Below, one piece after another: positions 12,753 to 20,713 of a stretch of 22,635 nucleotides of DNA (positions within the stretch are counted from its first letter, which is position 1; every line of letters starts with the position of its first letter). The position numbers and the translations under genes are program-made. The notes beneath the pieces were generated by a model. The model was not told the DNA's origin. It ran no database searches and saw only the letters and a program-made list of their open reading frames with translations. The stretch spans positions 1-22,635 of the IMG/VR virus record IMGVR_UViG_3300006810_000434; one strand, 5' to 3'. This DNA comes from a virus.

Positions 12753-12978
12753 GAATTGATCATGTTCAAAATATCCACTCCCCTATTTATACAATCTTCT
12801 TCACCATCAAAGGTGGTCAATTTTGTTTTAAATAAAGAAAAAATGATCAATTCGAGTGCAAGATAATTTCTTTTTATTTGCAAGTCAATATGATTTATTG
12901 TTTTTTTGCATAACGGTTGTTATAAAATAAATTGACATGTTCATATAAGTGAATCATGATGAAAATATTGGAGTTCAC
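12753..12978 (+). promoter_or_regulatory. Control region before the head operon, with inverted repeat and promoter candidate
   Basis: No gene is seen here. An 11-bp inverted repeat GAATTGATCAT (12753-12763)/ATGATCAATTC (12843-12853) has arms 79 nt apart. A weak promoter candidate is TTGTTT (12898-12903), a 17-nt spacer and TATAAA (12921-12926); a TTGACA at 12932-12937 with CATGAT (12955-12960) is an alternative but would leave a very short leader. GGAG at 12970-12973 is the portal ribosome site. If the sigma-like protein drives late genes, its target may lie here. Confidence 0.4.
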
Positions 12979-14382
12979 ATGATTGAAGACAACAAACGTG
13001 ATGAAAAGCACATGAAACAACTGTTTCCTTCCTTCCAAACAAGGGGAATTAGTGGCACACAATTATCCGGTGGCAAGATCATTGGAAAAGAACGCAATCC
13101 AAAATTAACGGGTATTAATTGGATTCGTGAAGCTGAAGACATGCTGCAAACAGATCCTGTTGTTAGACGTTCATGGCACATGTTGAGACAAACACTTTTA
13201 TCAGCAACATGGCGATTTGTGCCGGGTGTTGAAAATGATCCTGCAGCTGAAGAACTTGCAAGGTTTGCAAATGAAGCGTTTGGATTCGATGGATACGCCG
13301 GGCAAATGTCAGCACCGTTTGAAGAACAACTTTCTTATTTGTGGGAGTTTGTGCCATACGGATACAGATATGCTGAAGAAATCTATAAGGTCGGACCTGA
13401 TGCAAATGGAAAGATCAAAGTTTGGTTGGACTATTATGCAGACAGAGAACCATCAGCACATAACCGTTGGTTGAGTCGTGATGGTCAGCATTTGGATGGA
13501 GTGTTGCAAAATGTGGTTGGATACACATACACACCAGAGCCAATTCCAGCAAACAAACTTTTATTGCTTACACTAAATAGAACAGGATCGAACTTTGAAG
13601 GCATTGGCATGCTAAGACCTGTTTGGTGGTGGTGGAGAACAAAACAACGTGTTTCCAATTTAATGTGCGTTGGTTTGGAGCGTTGGGCGATTCCAACACC
13701 AAAAGTGAAAGTGGACCGTTCACAAGCTGAAATGCAAGGCTTAACTGATGCTGATTTGTCTGCAATGATTGATGAAGCAGCTGACCAAGCTGAAGCATTT
13801 CTTTCAACTGAATTATCATACTTGGTGGAATCACCTGTGATTCAATTTGATTCGTATGGAATGACACCCAATTTATATTCACAAGGTCCACTAGACATCA
13901 TCAAAGAATGTGATAATCAAATTTCACAAGCTTTTCTTGCACAATTTGCTAATCTTGGGATTAGTGATACCGGTGCAAGATCAGTTGGAGAAGTCCATCT
14001 TTCAGTGTTTAGACGTGCAGCAATCAACCTGTGTGATATTGTTGCAGGACAAATCAGTGGTGTTGATAGACGCGGCGGTGGAACAATTGGACGTTTGATA
14101 CGTTGGAACTATGGTTATGTAGATCCATCCAAACTTCCACGGTTGACACACACCGGACTTGATACTGATGATTTAGCTGAATCACTTGGAATGTTGCCCG
14201 GTCTTGTTCAATCAGGATTGTTGACACCTGATGATGAATTGGAAAGAGCAATTCGTGAAAGACTTGGTGCGGGTGATCTTCCAGAAATTGCAGAACGCAC
14301 GCCAATTGATCGAACTGCAAAAAACGGTGGTGTTGCTGCACTTGCTGAAACTCTAATTAGAAGGAAGAAAGCCAATGGTTAA
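12979..14382 (+). CDS. Portal protein (DUF935/Mu gp29-like)
   Basis: A 467-residue portal subunit; twelve copies would form the channel at the head vertex for DNA entry and tail joining. Features of the DUF935/Mu-like family are seen in order: an N-terminal helical segment with DPVVRRSWHMLRQTLLSATW, a core strand-rich part with EFVPYGYRYAEEIYK, the basic NRTGSNFEGIGMLRPVWWWW segment, a long helical stretch, and the C-terminal FLAQFANLG...GARSVGEVH region. I chose the ATG at 12979 because GGAG lies 5 nt upstream; an in-frame GTG at 12949 has no such site. It is the first gene of the late head operon and overlaps the next gene by 8 nt. Confidence 0.87.
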   Translation: MIEDNKRDEKHMKQLFPSFQTRGISGTQLSGGKIIGKERNPKLTGINWIREAEDMLQTDPVVRRSWHMLRQTLLSATWRFVPGVENDPAAEELARFANEAFGFDGYAGQMSAPFEEQLSYLWEFVPYGYRYAEEIYKVGPDANGKIKVWLDYYADREPSAHNRWLSRDGQHLDGVLQNVVGYTYTPEPIPANKLLLLTLNRTGSNFEGIGMLRPVWWWWRTKQRVSNLMCVGLERWAIPTPKVKVDRSQAEMQGLTDADLSAMIDEAADQAEAFLSTELSYLVESPVIQFDSYGMTPNLYSQGPLDIIKECDNQISQAFLAQFANLGISDTGARSVGEVHLSVFRRAAINLCDIVAGQISGVDRRGGGTIGRLIRWNYGYVDPSKLPRLTHTGLDTDDLAESLGMLPGLVQSGLLTPDDELERAIRERLGAGDLPEIAERTPIDRTAKNGGVAALAETLIRRKKANG

Positions 14383-15097
14383 GAAGATTAGAAAGAAACG
14401 CACACAAGCACAAACACCCGCACCACCAAAAGACAGAATCACAGGATCAAAGAAGAATCCAAAAGGATCAGCAAGTGGATCAAGGGGTGGAATTGAAATA
14501 AGTGATGCAGCTGTAAAAACACTAGAAAAGTATCGTGATGAACACAATGAAAAATACACAGCTAAATCCAAGCGTGTTGATCTTGGCACATTGAAAGCCG
14601 TGTTCAGACGTGGAGCTGGTGCATTCAGTGCTTCACATCGACCACAGGTGACAAGCCGGACGCAATGGGCCTTGGCAAGAGTCAAAGCTTTTTTGAAGTT
14701 AGTTGGAACAGGTGAAAGAAAGAAATCATATACAACTGATCTTGATTTACTTCCAAAAGGACAGCCACAGCGAACAGAAAAGAAAAGTGAAACACTAGCC
14801 ATTCCAAAGAAATATGATCACATTGATTTTGTTCCACCAAAGGGAGTCCAAGACGCTGCAAAGCGTGGTTTGGAAATACGAAAGACCAAGCCACCAAGCC
14901 AACGTGGTGGAACTGAAGTTGGACTTGCACGCGGGCGTGATCTTGCAAACGGTGTTCAATTAAGTCCTGAAACTGTGAAAAGAATGCTTGCATATTTCAC
15001 AAGGCATGAAGTTGATAAAAAAGGTTCTACATGGAAAGATCAAGGCAAAGGCTATCAAGCATGGTTGCTTTGGGGTGGTGATCCCGGTTTTTCATAG
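14375..15097 (+). CDS. Putative head-associated protein with two conserved-looking modules
   Basis: A 240-residue, very basic protein. It opens with a Lys/Arg/Pro-rich stretch (1-40), then a module with DLGTLKAVFRRGAGAFSASHRP and RTQWALARVKAFLKL (about 69-107). A second module (about 148-240) has FVPPKGVQDAAKRGLEI, GLARGRDLANGVQLSPETVKRM and GYQAWLLWGGDPGF. I recall such modules in phage head or protease-neighbouring proteins but cannot name the family with certainty. It overlaps the portal gene by 8 nt, with AAGGAAG as ribosome site, and precedes the protease-scaffold gene. The basic N-terminus might bind DNA. A head or morphogenesis role comes from the position; the mechanism is unknown. 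Confidence 0.7.
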   Translation: MVKKIRKKRTQAQTPAPPKDRITGSKKNPKGSASGSRGGIEISDAAVKTLEKYRDEHNEKYTAKSKRVDLGTLKAVFRRGAGAFSASHRPQVTSRTQWALARVKAFLKLVGTGERKKSYTTDLDLLPKGQPQRTEKKSETLAIPKKYDHIDFVPPKGVQDAAKRGLEIRKTKPPSQRGGTEVGLARGRDLANGVQLSPETVKRMLAYFTRHEVDKKGSTWKDQGKGYQAWLLWGGDPGFS

Positions 15098-15118
15098 TCA
15101 AGAAAGGTTGTCAAACAA

Positions 15119-16387
15119 ATGAAAGCAGCTGATTCAAAAGCACAAACTTTACGGGCATATGCTGAAGCTAATCTATTAAACGAGATCAAAGCATATGATA
15201 TTCCTGATGGTTTAACCGTTGGAAAGCCATTCAAAACACTTTCACTTGGTCAAGTATCTTCCAGAATGAATGGATCAAATATTGGACAAGCCATTGATGA
15301 AGAATTGCTACAAGAAATGGTTCGAGTGTTCAAAGAACGTCAAAAGGAAGATCCTGTAATTATTGATTGGCAACATGCAACAAGTCCATTTCAAGATGGA
15401 GTTGCACCACCTGAATCAGGAAACGCACTTGGAATCATTATTGATTTGGAAATGCGTGACGGTGGATTGTATGCCATTCCTGCATACAATGAACGTGGTT
15501 TAAAAGTTGTTCGTGAAGCCGGTGGAATACTTTGGAGTTCTCCAGAGTATTTGCATGGTGAAATTTACACCCGTGACGGTGGTGATAAAGTTGGTGATGC
15601 TCAATTGTTAGCAATCACATTGACTCCACGACCTGCACAACAATCTGACAAAATCGACAGAATTACACTAAAGGAGAATCTTATGTATTCAGCTGAACAA
15701 TTGAATGCAATGTCTCATGATGATCTTGTTGGTTATGCTGCTAAGGAGCAAGAATTGAATCGTGAAAAAGACGAAATCATTTCTAAGCTTGAAGCACAAA
15801 TCAAAGACATGAATGAAGACAGTGATGCACAAATTGCAAAAGAGCAAACTGAAGAAGAAATGAAGGGTGAACATTATGAAGACAAGGAAGAAAAACTTGC
15901 TGAACATGATGAACACAAAAAAATGAAAGAAGATGAAGAAGACGAAAAGAAAAAGATGAAAGAGCATCAAAAGATGAATGAAAAACTTTCAACTGATCAT
16001 CAACTTCTTTCAGAACTTCAAGCATTGCGTGAGCAAGTCTTGCAACTCCAACACGAAAAGATTGAAGCTGAAAAAACACAAGCTGTGAATCAATTGCTAA
16101 GTGAAGGAAAGATCAGCCCGGCTGAAGAGTCCGTATGTCGTGAAGCGTATGATCTTAAGCTTTCAGGACGTGATTCATTTTGGAACATGTTCAGTGAAAG
16201 ACAATCCAACAGTGTTGTACCCATGACACAAATTGGACACGGTGCAAGTGGTGAAGAAATCAATAAAGAAACTCTTCATTTGAAAGTCAAAAAACTTTCG
16301 GAAGAAAAGAGCATTCCATATTCACAAGCTTTAAGTGAATATCGACTATCAAATCCTGATCAATACAATCAAGCATACGGAGTTTAA
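15119..16387 (+). CDS. Prohead protease with C-terminal scaffold domain (Mu gpI-like)
   Basis: A 422-residue fusion. Residues about 20-185 form a Mu I-like prohead protease: DPVIIDWQHAT (78-88, candidate catalytic H86), GNALGIIIDLEMRDGGLYAIPAY, ILWSSPEYL (137-145, candidate Ser at 140/141) and LLAITLTPRPAQ (163-174). Residues 189-422 are a highly charged Glu/Lys/His-rich coiled coil, typical of a scaffold that is removed during head maturation. Met189 has a perfect ribosome site upstream, so a separate scaffold protein is probably made too (see the entry at 15683). It stands directly upstream of the decoration and capsid genes, in the order expected for Mu- and lambda-type heads. Confidence 0.87.
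   Translation: MKAADSKAQTLRAYAEANLLNEIKAYDIPDGLTVGKPFKTLSLGQVSSRMNGSNIGQAIDEELLQEMVRVFKERQKEDPVIIDWQHATSPFQDGVAPPESGNALGIIIDLEMRDGGLYAIPAYNERGLKVVREAGGILWSSPEYLHGEIYTRDGGDKVGDAQLLAITLTPRPAQQSDKIDRITLKENLMYSAEQLNAMSHDDLVGYAAKEQELNREKDEIISKLEAQIKDMNEDSDAQIAKEQTEEEMKGEHYEDKEEKLAEHDEHKKMKEDEEDEKKKMKEHQKMNEKLSTDHQLLSELQALREQVLQLQHEKIEAEKTQAVNQLLSEGKISPAEESVCREAYDLKLSGRDSFWNMFSERQSNSVVPMTQIGHGASGEEINKETLHLKVKKLSEEKSIPYSQALSEYRLSNPDQYNQAYGV
15683..16387 (+). CDS. Nested scaffold protein from an internal in-frame start (gpZ/Nu3-like)
   Basis: Inside the protease-scaffold gene the sequence AAGGAG (15671-15676) stands 6 nt before an in-frame ATG (15683), exactly at the junction between the protease domain and the charged coiled coil. 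It would give a 234-residue protein starting MYSAEQLNAMSHDDLVGYAA, containing only the scaffold domain. Mu (I/Z) and lambda (C/Nu3) use the same nested arrangement to make excess scaffold. The site is seen directly; the product is predicted. Confidence 0.75.
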   Translation: MYSAEQLNAMSHDDLVGYAAKEQELNREKDEIISKLEAQIKDMNEDSDAQIAKEQTEEEMKGEHYEDKEEKLAEHDEHKKMKEDEEDEKKKMKEHQKMNEKLSTDHQLLSELQALREQVLQLQHEKIEAEKTQAVNQLLSEGKISPAEESVCREAYDLKLSGRDSFWNMFSERQSNSVVPMTQIGHGASGEEINKETLHLKVKKLSEEKSIPYSQALSEYRLSNPDQYNQAYGV

Positions 16388-16390
16388 ACC

Positions 16391-16786
16391 ATGTTAACTC
16401 AAAATATCGTTGTTTCTTATGTTGCAGCATCAACCATTTCAGAGTTCGATCTTGTGAAATTTGATGCTGATGGAAAAATTGCACAATGTGGTGCAGCTGA
16501 TTCCACTTCTGCTTTAATCCTTGGAATTGCACAGCGCGGTGGAAGTGCTGGAGATTCTATTGATGTTTTAGTGCATGGTGTGAGTCGTGCAAAACTTGGA
16601 CTAATTGCAGCTTTTGAAAACAGTGCTGATTGTCTTTTGACAGCAGCGGCAAGTGGAAAATTAGATTCTGCAACATCAGGTGATTATGTTGTTGCACGCG
16701 TTCTTCCAAATATCAATTCAACCGCTTCAGCTGATAATGACCAAGCACAAGTTTTGTTTGTTGGTCCATCAATCGTTGTTGCTTAA
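16391..16786 (+). CDS. Capsid decoration/stabilisation protein (DUF2190-like)
   Basis: A 131-residue small beta-rich protein with Ala/Gly-rich segments and motifs typical of DUF2190-type head proteins: an N-terminal strand and FDLVKFDADGKIAQCG (about 19-34), ALILGIAQRGGSAGDSIDVLVHGV (41-64, the usual G-[IV]-A-x-x-x-G-x-x-G-[DE] core), and GDYVVARVLPNIN (97-109). It would bind the outside of the capsid. It lies between the scaffold and major capsid genes, the common place for this family. A GGAG ribosome site lies in the last codons of the previous gene. Confidence 0.8.
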   Translation: MLTQNIVVSYVAASTISEFDLVKFDADGKIAQCGAADSTSALILGIAQRGGSAGDSIDVLVHGVSRAKLGLIAAFENSADCLLTAAASGKLDSATSGDYVVARVLPNINSTASADNDQAQVLFVGPSIVVA

Positions 16787-16804
16787 TTTAAAGGGGTTTA
16801 AAAA

Positions 16805-17815
16805 ATGGCTTCATCATATAGTAATCGACATCCGGTAGATTCGGTCTTAACAAGTCTTGCAATTGAAGCAATTCCAAGTGACGACCAACTTATTGCAGAC
16901 AAAATCTTTGAAAAAGTGAACATTCCTGAAAGATCAGGAACTTTACTTGTTGAAAACACACGCAACTTTATGGGTGCAACTGATCTTGATTTAGAGCGTG
17001 CCCCCGGTGCAAGTCGTGCAATGATTGGTTCTTTCGATCGATCAAGCATTGTATACAAAGCACTTATCTATTCAGCAAGTGATTCAATTGCTTTTGAAGA
17101 TATTGAAGATTCACAATATCCGGGTTCTGAAGAAGCACGCATCATCAAAAAAGTTGCACGAACTTTGAAGCTTGCTAAAGAGAAACGTGCGGCTGATTTA
17201 CTTTTTGACAACACTGTTTTTACAAACACATCAACTGTTGCAGCTCTATCAGGTGGAACAGGAAACAAATTCAATGCAGCAGGTGGTGAACCACTTCATG
17301 ATTTGCATGTAATGAAAGATCTTGTTTTTGCAAACAGTCATGGAATCAATCCTGATACTTTAGTTTTGGGTCGTGATGTGTTCCGTGAAATTGCACGAAA
17401 TCCAGAAGTTCGTGGATTCGCTGGAACAATTGGAAGTGGATTTGCAAGTGGAAATCGTATCTTAAATGATGCTGTTGTACTTGAAGTTCTCAAAGATGTT
17501 CTTGGTATTCCAAATGTTTTGGTTGGTGCTGCACGCCGTGAAACTGCTAACCCCGGACAAACTTCAAGTGAAGGATACATCTGGACCGGTGACAGTATCT
17601 TCATGGGAATCATGAAAGGTTCTGATGCTATCGTTTCTAAATCAGGAAACGTTAAAGCAATGCCTGTTGCTGCACTTGACTTTGAATATAAAGACATGAT
17701 TGCAGGACAATATGATTCACCTGACATGGTACGCCGTTTTGTTTGGGGTGAGCAAGTCAACTTATTCAAGAAAGTTGATGAAAGCTTTGCTTATCTTTTA
17801 ACTGATTGTCTATAA
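16805..17815 (+). CDS. Major capsid protein (HK97 fold, Mu-like head lineage)
   Basis: A 336-residue major head protein, inferred from its place after protease/scaffold and decoration genes, its size, and features of the HK97-fold family: a helical N-terminal arm, an E-loop-like region (about 60-85, with ERAPGASRAMIGSF), the long spine helix region ARIIKKVARTLKLAKEKRAADLLF (about 111-134), a central A-domain-like part (NPDTLVLGRDVFREIARNPEVR, about 178-199) and a beta-rich C-terminus. A strong ribosome site (AAAGGGG) stands 8 nt before the ATG, as expected for a highly expressed gene. It assembles into the icosahedral shell around the scaffold. Confidence 0.85.
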   Translation: MASSYSNRHPVDSVLTSLAIEAIPSDDQLIADKIFEKVNIPERSGTLLVENTRNFMGATDLDLERAPGASRAMIGSFDRSSIVYKALIYSASDSIAFEDIEDSQYPGSEEARIIKKVARTLKLAKEKRAADLLFDNTVFTNTSTVAALSGGTGNKFNAAGGEPLHDLHVMKDLVFANSHGINPDTLVLGRDVFREIARNPEVRGFAGTIGSGFASGNRILNDAVVLEVLKDVLGIPNVLVGAARRETANPGQTSSEGYIWTGDSIFMGIMKGSDAIVSKSGNVKAMPVAALDFEYKDMIAGQYDSPDMVRRFVWGEQVNLFKKVDESFAYLLTDCL

Positions 17816-17827
17816 GATGATTAGACC

Positions 17828-18784
17828 ATGTTCAATTGCTTGTCTGAATATGATCACGTTCTTTTAAGTGAACGCATTGATGCTGATGAAAAAGCAATTC
17901 AGGATCTTCAAAAACAAGTGAAAGATCTTGAAAAACGCACAAAAGATCATGCATTGAACATAATCAACAAGCAATTGGCAGGAATTACCAAAGGCAAGAT
18001 CAAAGAATTGAAAGCTGAAAAATTTGCAGCTGATCAATTTGGATATGTCTATGTAAAGGCAAGTAAGCGTTTGGTCAATTCGCTTCAAGATATTCTTCAA
18101 GATGTTGATCCATCCACATTGTTGGATCTTCCAAGAGATCAATTGATTGACGTTATCTTGAGCGGTGGATTTGCTGATTCAGTGGAAGATTTCATTGAAC
18201 AGCAAGACAAGATTTTGGAAGCAATCAATGCTTCAATCAAAATTGTTGATCCAACTTGGAACATGTTCTTAGTGGATCAAGAAGTGGAAGCAATCAAAAC
18301 TTTGACTGTTCAAAATGTATTTGATGATATTGTTGTTCCAACGGTTCAAAAGAATGTGCGTGATGCATTGCTTTCAATCGTTGTGGACACACCCATTGAT
18401 CAAGCCATGTCAAATTTGGCAATGAGTCTTGAACGTGGAGCTGGAACACTTCAAACAGAAATAAGAACAAAGATTAGTCAGTTTGGAAGATCTGTGAACA
18501 TGATTGCAGCTGATGCGGTCGGTATAGATCAATATTTATACACAGGTCCAAAAGACGGAATCACAAGACCATTTTGCAGAGCATTGATCAACAAAGTTGT
18601 TTCAAAAGAGCAAATGGATAAACTAAATAATGGTCAAGGGTTGTCAGTGCAATCATCAGGCGGTGGATATAATTGCAGACATTCATGGAGTCCGGTGACG
18701 TCTGCATTTGTGGATGCAGCAGGATTGAACAAAGCAACAGGTTCTGATATTTCCAAAGCAAACAGTGGAGCTAAAAAGAAATGA
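17828..18784 (+). CDS. Mu F-like minor head protein
   Basis: A 318-residue protein with an N-terminal coiled coil (about 15-60, DEKAIQDLQKQVKDLEKRTKDH) and a C-terminal domain of the Mu F/SPP1 gp7 type: SLERGAGTLQTEIRT, then YTGPKDGITRPFCRALINKV (about 237-256) and GGGYNCRHSWSPV (about 280-292), where the R-P-F-C and N-C-R-H motifs are the family signature. Such proteins are head morphogenesis factors found in a few copies near the portal; some family members are fused to toxin-like domains, which is not the case here. In this phage it stands after the capsid gene rather than right after the portal. The ribosome site is weak. Confidence 0.82.
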   Translation: MFNCLSEYDHVLLSERIDADEKAIQDLQKQVKDLEKRTKDHALNIINKQLAGITKGKIKELKAEKFAADQFGYVYVKASKRLVNSLQDILQDVDPSTLLDLPRDQLIDVILSGGFADSVEDFIEQQDKILEAINASIKIVDPTWNMFLVDQEVEAIKTLTVQNVFDDIVVPTVQKNVRDALLSIVVDTPIDQAMSNLAMSLERGAGTLQTEIRTKISQFGRSVNMIAADAVGIDQYLYTGPKDGITRPFCRALINKVVSKEQMDKLNNGQGLSVQSSGGGYNCRHSWSPVTSAFVDAAGLNKATGSDISKANSGAKKK

Positions 18785-19728
18785 GAAAAGCAGTTTTAAA
18801 CAAAGATTATCTTTTTGAGTGGAATGCACCCACACCCATCAATGGAGCTCCAACATTCACAATCAATTCCAACACTTTGAATCTAAGTCAATCACGTTCA
18901 AGTGCAACTGTTTCAGCAATTGCAAATGATAGAAGAACATTGACAGTGGATTCACAAGTCACAGGATTGCAGAATGATCAAATCAAAGCGTTTCTAATCA
19001 CAAATGGTGATACGTTTTACAGTGTCACTGTTGTTCGAGTGGTTGGAACAACTGCAATACTTGCTGAAAGCTTGCCAAGAGAAATTGATTTATCCACCAG
19101 TGCAACACTTGAATTTGCATTGTGGACATATACACTTTTAAGTAGTGATCCAATCTTGACCACTGCAAACACATATCCATATCAAGTTGATTTCGTTTCA
19201 GACGTTGGAGCAAACACAGCACCACAGCAAGAAAAAGGTTTGATCAAATCCACACCACGTCCATTTGAAACAGGATTATCACATGATGACTTGGTTGCAA
19301 CTTTTGCACAACTTGCTGATATGATTCCAAGAAGACAAAGTGATTTCAATCAACAAATAGCAGCTGCACAAGATGAAATCATTTTGGAAGTTCGTGATGT
19401 GGTTTTAGCTGAAGACGCAACCGAAGATGAAGTGTTTAATCCTGAATCCTTCAAGCTTGCACATGCATATTGCACCGCTGCAATGATTTATGAACAAAAC
19501 TTACAATTGGATGTTGCTGATGCAATGCGTACACGTTGCCATGACTTAATGCAAAAAGCTTTCAGGACATTGGCATTGGATTTGGATGGTGATGGTGTAG
19601 TTGATGAAGGTGAACTTGATAGACGTGAAACCGGTGGAAAGCAAACTGACTTTCGTGCATCTTGGAAGAACTATACAAGATCAAGCAATGATTCATTCTT
19701 CACAGCAACCCGTGGAATGAGACACTAA
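18781..19728 (+). CDS. Putative head-tail connector protein with EF-hand-like loop
   Basis: A 315-residue protein. The N-terminal part (1-160) is beta-rich and Thr/Ser-heavy; the C-terminal part (165-265) is helical (LVATFAQLADMIPRRQSDFNQQI...FKLAHAYCTAAMIYEQNL...MRTRCHDLM), the helical-bundle type seen in gp6-like connectors, which join portal and tail. Between residues 267 and 278 it has DLDGDGVVDEGE, a complete EF-hand/dockerin loop pattern (Asp 1, 3, 5, Gly 6, hydrophobic 8, Asp 9, Glu 12), suggesting a calcium site. The ATG overlaps the previous stop (ATGA). The connector role rests on gene order and helical character. Confidence 0.65.
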   Translation: MRKAVLNKDYLFEWNAPTPINGAPTFTINSNTLNLSQSRSSATVSAIANDRRTLTVDSQVTGLQNDQIKAFLITNGDTFYSVTVVRVVGTTAILAESLPREIDLSTSATLEFALWTYTLLSSDPILTTANTYPYQVDFVSDVGANTAPQQEKGLIKSTPRPFETGLSHDDLVATFAQLADMIPRRQSDFNQQIAAAQDEIILEVRDVVLAEDATEDEVFNPESFKLAHAYCTAAMIYEQNLQLDVADAMRTRCHDLMQKAFRTLALDLDGDGVVDEGELDRRETGGKQTDFRASWKNYTRSSNDSFFTATRGMRH

Positions 19729-20252
19729 TGCCAGCTAAGTTTAAACTAAAACTACCCAAGCATTTATGGACGAAAGTGGACACATTGCGACTTGCACAAG
19801 ATACGCTTGCATCCATCAAACTAAGAACAAGCAAAGGTCTTGATGCTGATGGAATACCATTTGATGACTATTCCACCAAAAAAATATATATTCCATTGGA
19901 TCGTGGAACAGGTGCAAGACTAAAACCAAAAGGTGGTGTGATTAGTCGAACCGGTGACACCATGCGTTTTGATGGTGGATATAAAGAATACAAAAAGAAA
20001 TCAAGAAAACGTGGAAGTGCTTTTGATTCAGCTGAAGTTGATTTGGTTCTTTCAGGTGCTTTGATGAACAACTTGATTGTATTAAGAGCAACACAAAATC
20101 AATTTGTGATTGGCTTGACAAATCATGTGAAGTACTATGGATATAGAGTGAACGCAGAACGTGAATTTATTGGCTTATCAGATCGTGATGTCAAAATTTT
20201 AGTAGCAACTGCACAAGCTATCATCAAAAGCAAGATTGGAAGGACATCATGA
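19728..20252 (+). CDS. Phage virion morphogenesis/tail-completion protein (Mu gpG-like)
   Basis: A 174-residue basic protein. Motifs of the virion-morphogenesis (tail-completion) family are visible: TSKGLDADGIPFDDYSTKK (about 34-52), a linker GGYKEYKKKSRKRG, then DLVLSGALMNNL (the S-G-x-[LM]-x-x-x-[LI] helix), FVIGLTNHVKYYGYRVN and REFIGLSDRD near the end (the R-x-F-[IL]-G-L-[ST] motif). These proteins act at the head-tail interface. The start shares the TAATG with the previous stop and the end overlaps the next gene by 4 nt, so the whole connector set is translationally coupled. Confidence 0.78.
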   Translation: MPAKFKLKLPKHLWTKVDTLRLAQDTLASIKLRTSKGLDADGIPFDDYSTKKIYIPLDRGTGARLKPKGGVISRTGDTMRFDGGYKEYKKKSRKRGSAFDSAEVDLVLSGALMNNLIVLRATQNQFVIGLTNHVKYYGYRVNAEREFIGLSDRDVKILVATAQAIIKSKIGRTS

Positions 20253-20713
20253 CTCAAGGCATATTTGCAGCAACTGAAAAACTTGAAGACATGATTGAAA
20301 GCATCACACCCAAAACTGATGCACATCATGGTTTTGTTGCAATATCCACAGGCAATGGACGAACACAACCACTTGAACTTCGTCCACATTCCACCCGATA
20401 CTTTGAAATCATTCCTGTTTCACTAGCATCAGATGATGGTGAAGCCGGGTTGAGTGGACGCAAAAGAAGTTCAATGGAAGTTCGTGTGCGTTATGATATA
20501 CCTGATGATCTTGGTTTTCTTAGAAGACAAATAAATGAAGACGCTGCAAAGTTAATTGATACTTTGAAAGGTCCTGATTATGACTTAGTGAACACAGGCA
20601 TTGTTTCACTAATTCCTGATATACCCACAACAGAACCAATTCAAGATATAAATGGCGTTATTCAAGCCATTATCTTAATAGTTCCATTTGATTTATTATA
20701 CTTGGAGGAATAA
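20249..20713 (+). CDS. Putative tail terminator/head-tail joining protein
   Basis: A 154-residue protein of mixed alpha/beta character with an N-terminal helix (ATEKLEDMIESI), a strand-turn region with RYFEIIPVSL, MEVRVRYDIP and a long helix (DLGFLRRQINEDAAKLIDTL), ending in the strand VIQAIILIVPFDLLYLEE. Helix plus beta-sheet of this size between a tail-completion gene and the tube gene is the usual place of tail terminators (lambda gpU-like), which cap the tube and bind the connector. No specific motif proves it. AAGGA precedes the ATG, which overlaps the previous stop by 4 nt. Confidence 0.65.
   Translation: MTQGIFAATEKLEDMIESITPKTDAHHGFVAISTGNGRTQPLELRPHSTRYFEIIPVSLASDDGEAGLSGRKRSSMEVRVRYDIPDDLGFLRRQINEDAAKLIDTLKGPDYDLVNTGIVSLIPDIPTTEPIQDINGVIQAIILIVPFDLLYLEE

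Noticed and set aside
12802-12815. Second terminator (CACC-atcaaa-GGTG) upstream of the portal gene
   Set aside because: Only a 4-bp stem with an interrupted T-run; too weak to call.
12949-12978. GTG start for the portal protein
   Set aside because: It has no ribosome site and falls in the promoter-like region; ATG at 12979 has GGAG 5 nt upstream.
14353-14802. 149-codon open frame on the minus strand
   Set aside because: Antisense to the portal end and the basic head-associated gene; Phe/Ser-rich composition is the mirror of Lys-rich coding on the plus strand.
15098-15118. A terminator or extra gene between 14375-15097 and the protease gene
   Set aside because: Only 21 bp with a weak AAAGG ribosome site; no hairpin or T-run.
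17338-17769. 143-codon open frame on the minus strand
   Set aside because: Shadow of the major capsid gene; no supporting context.
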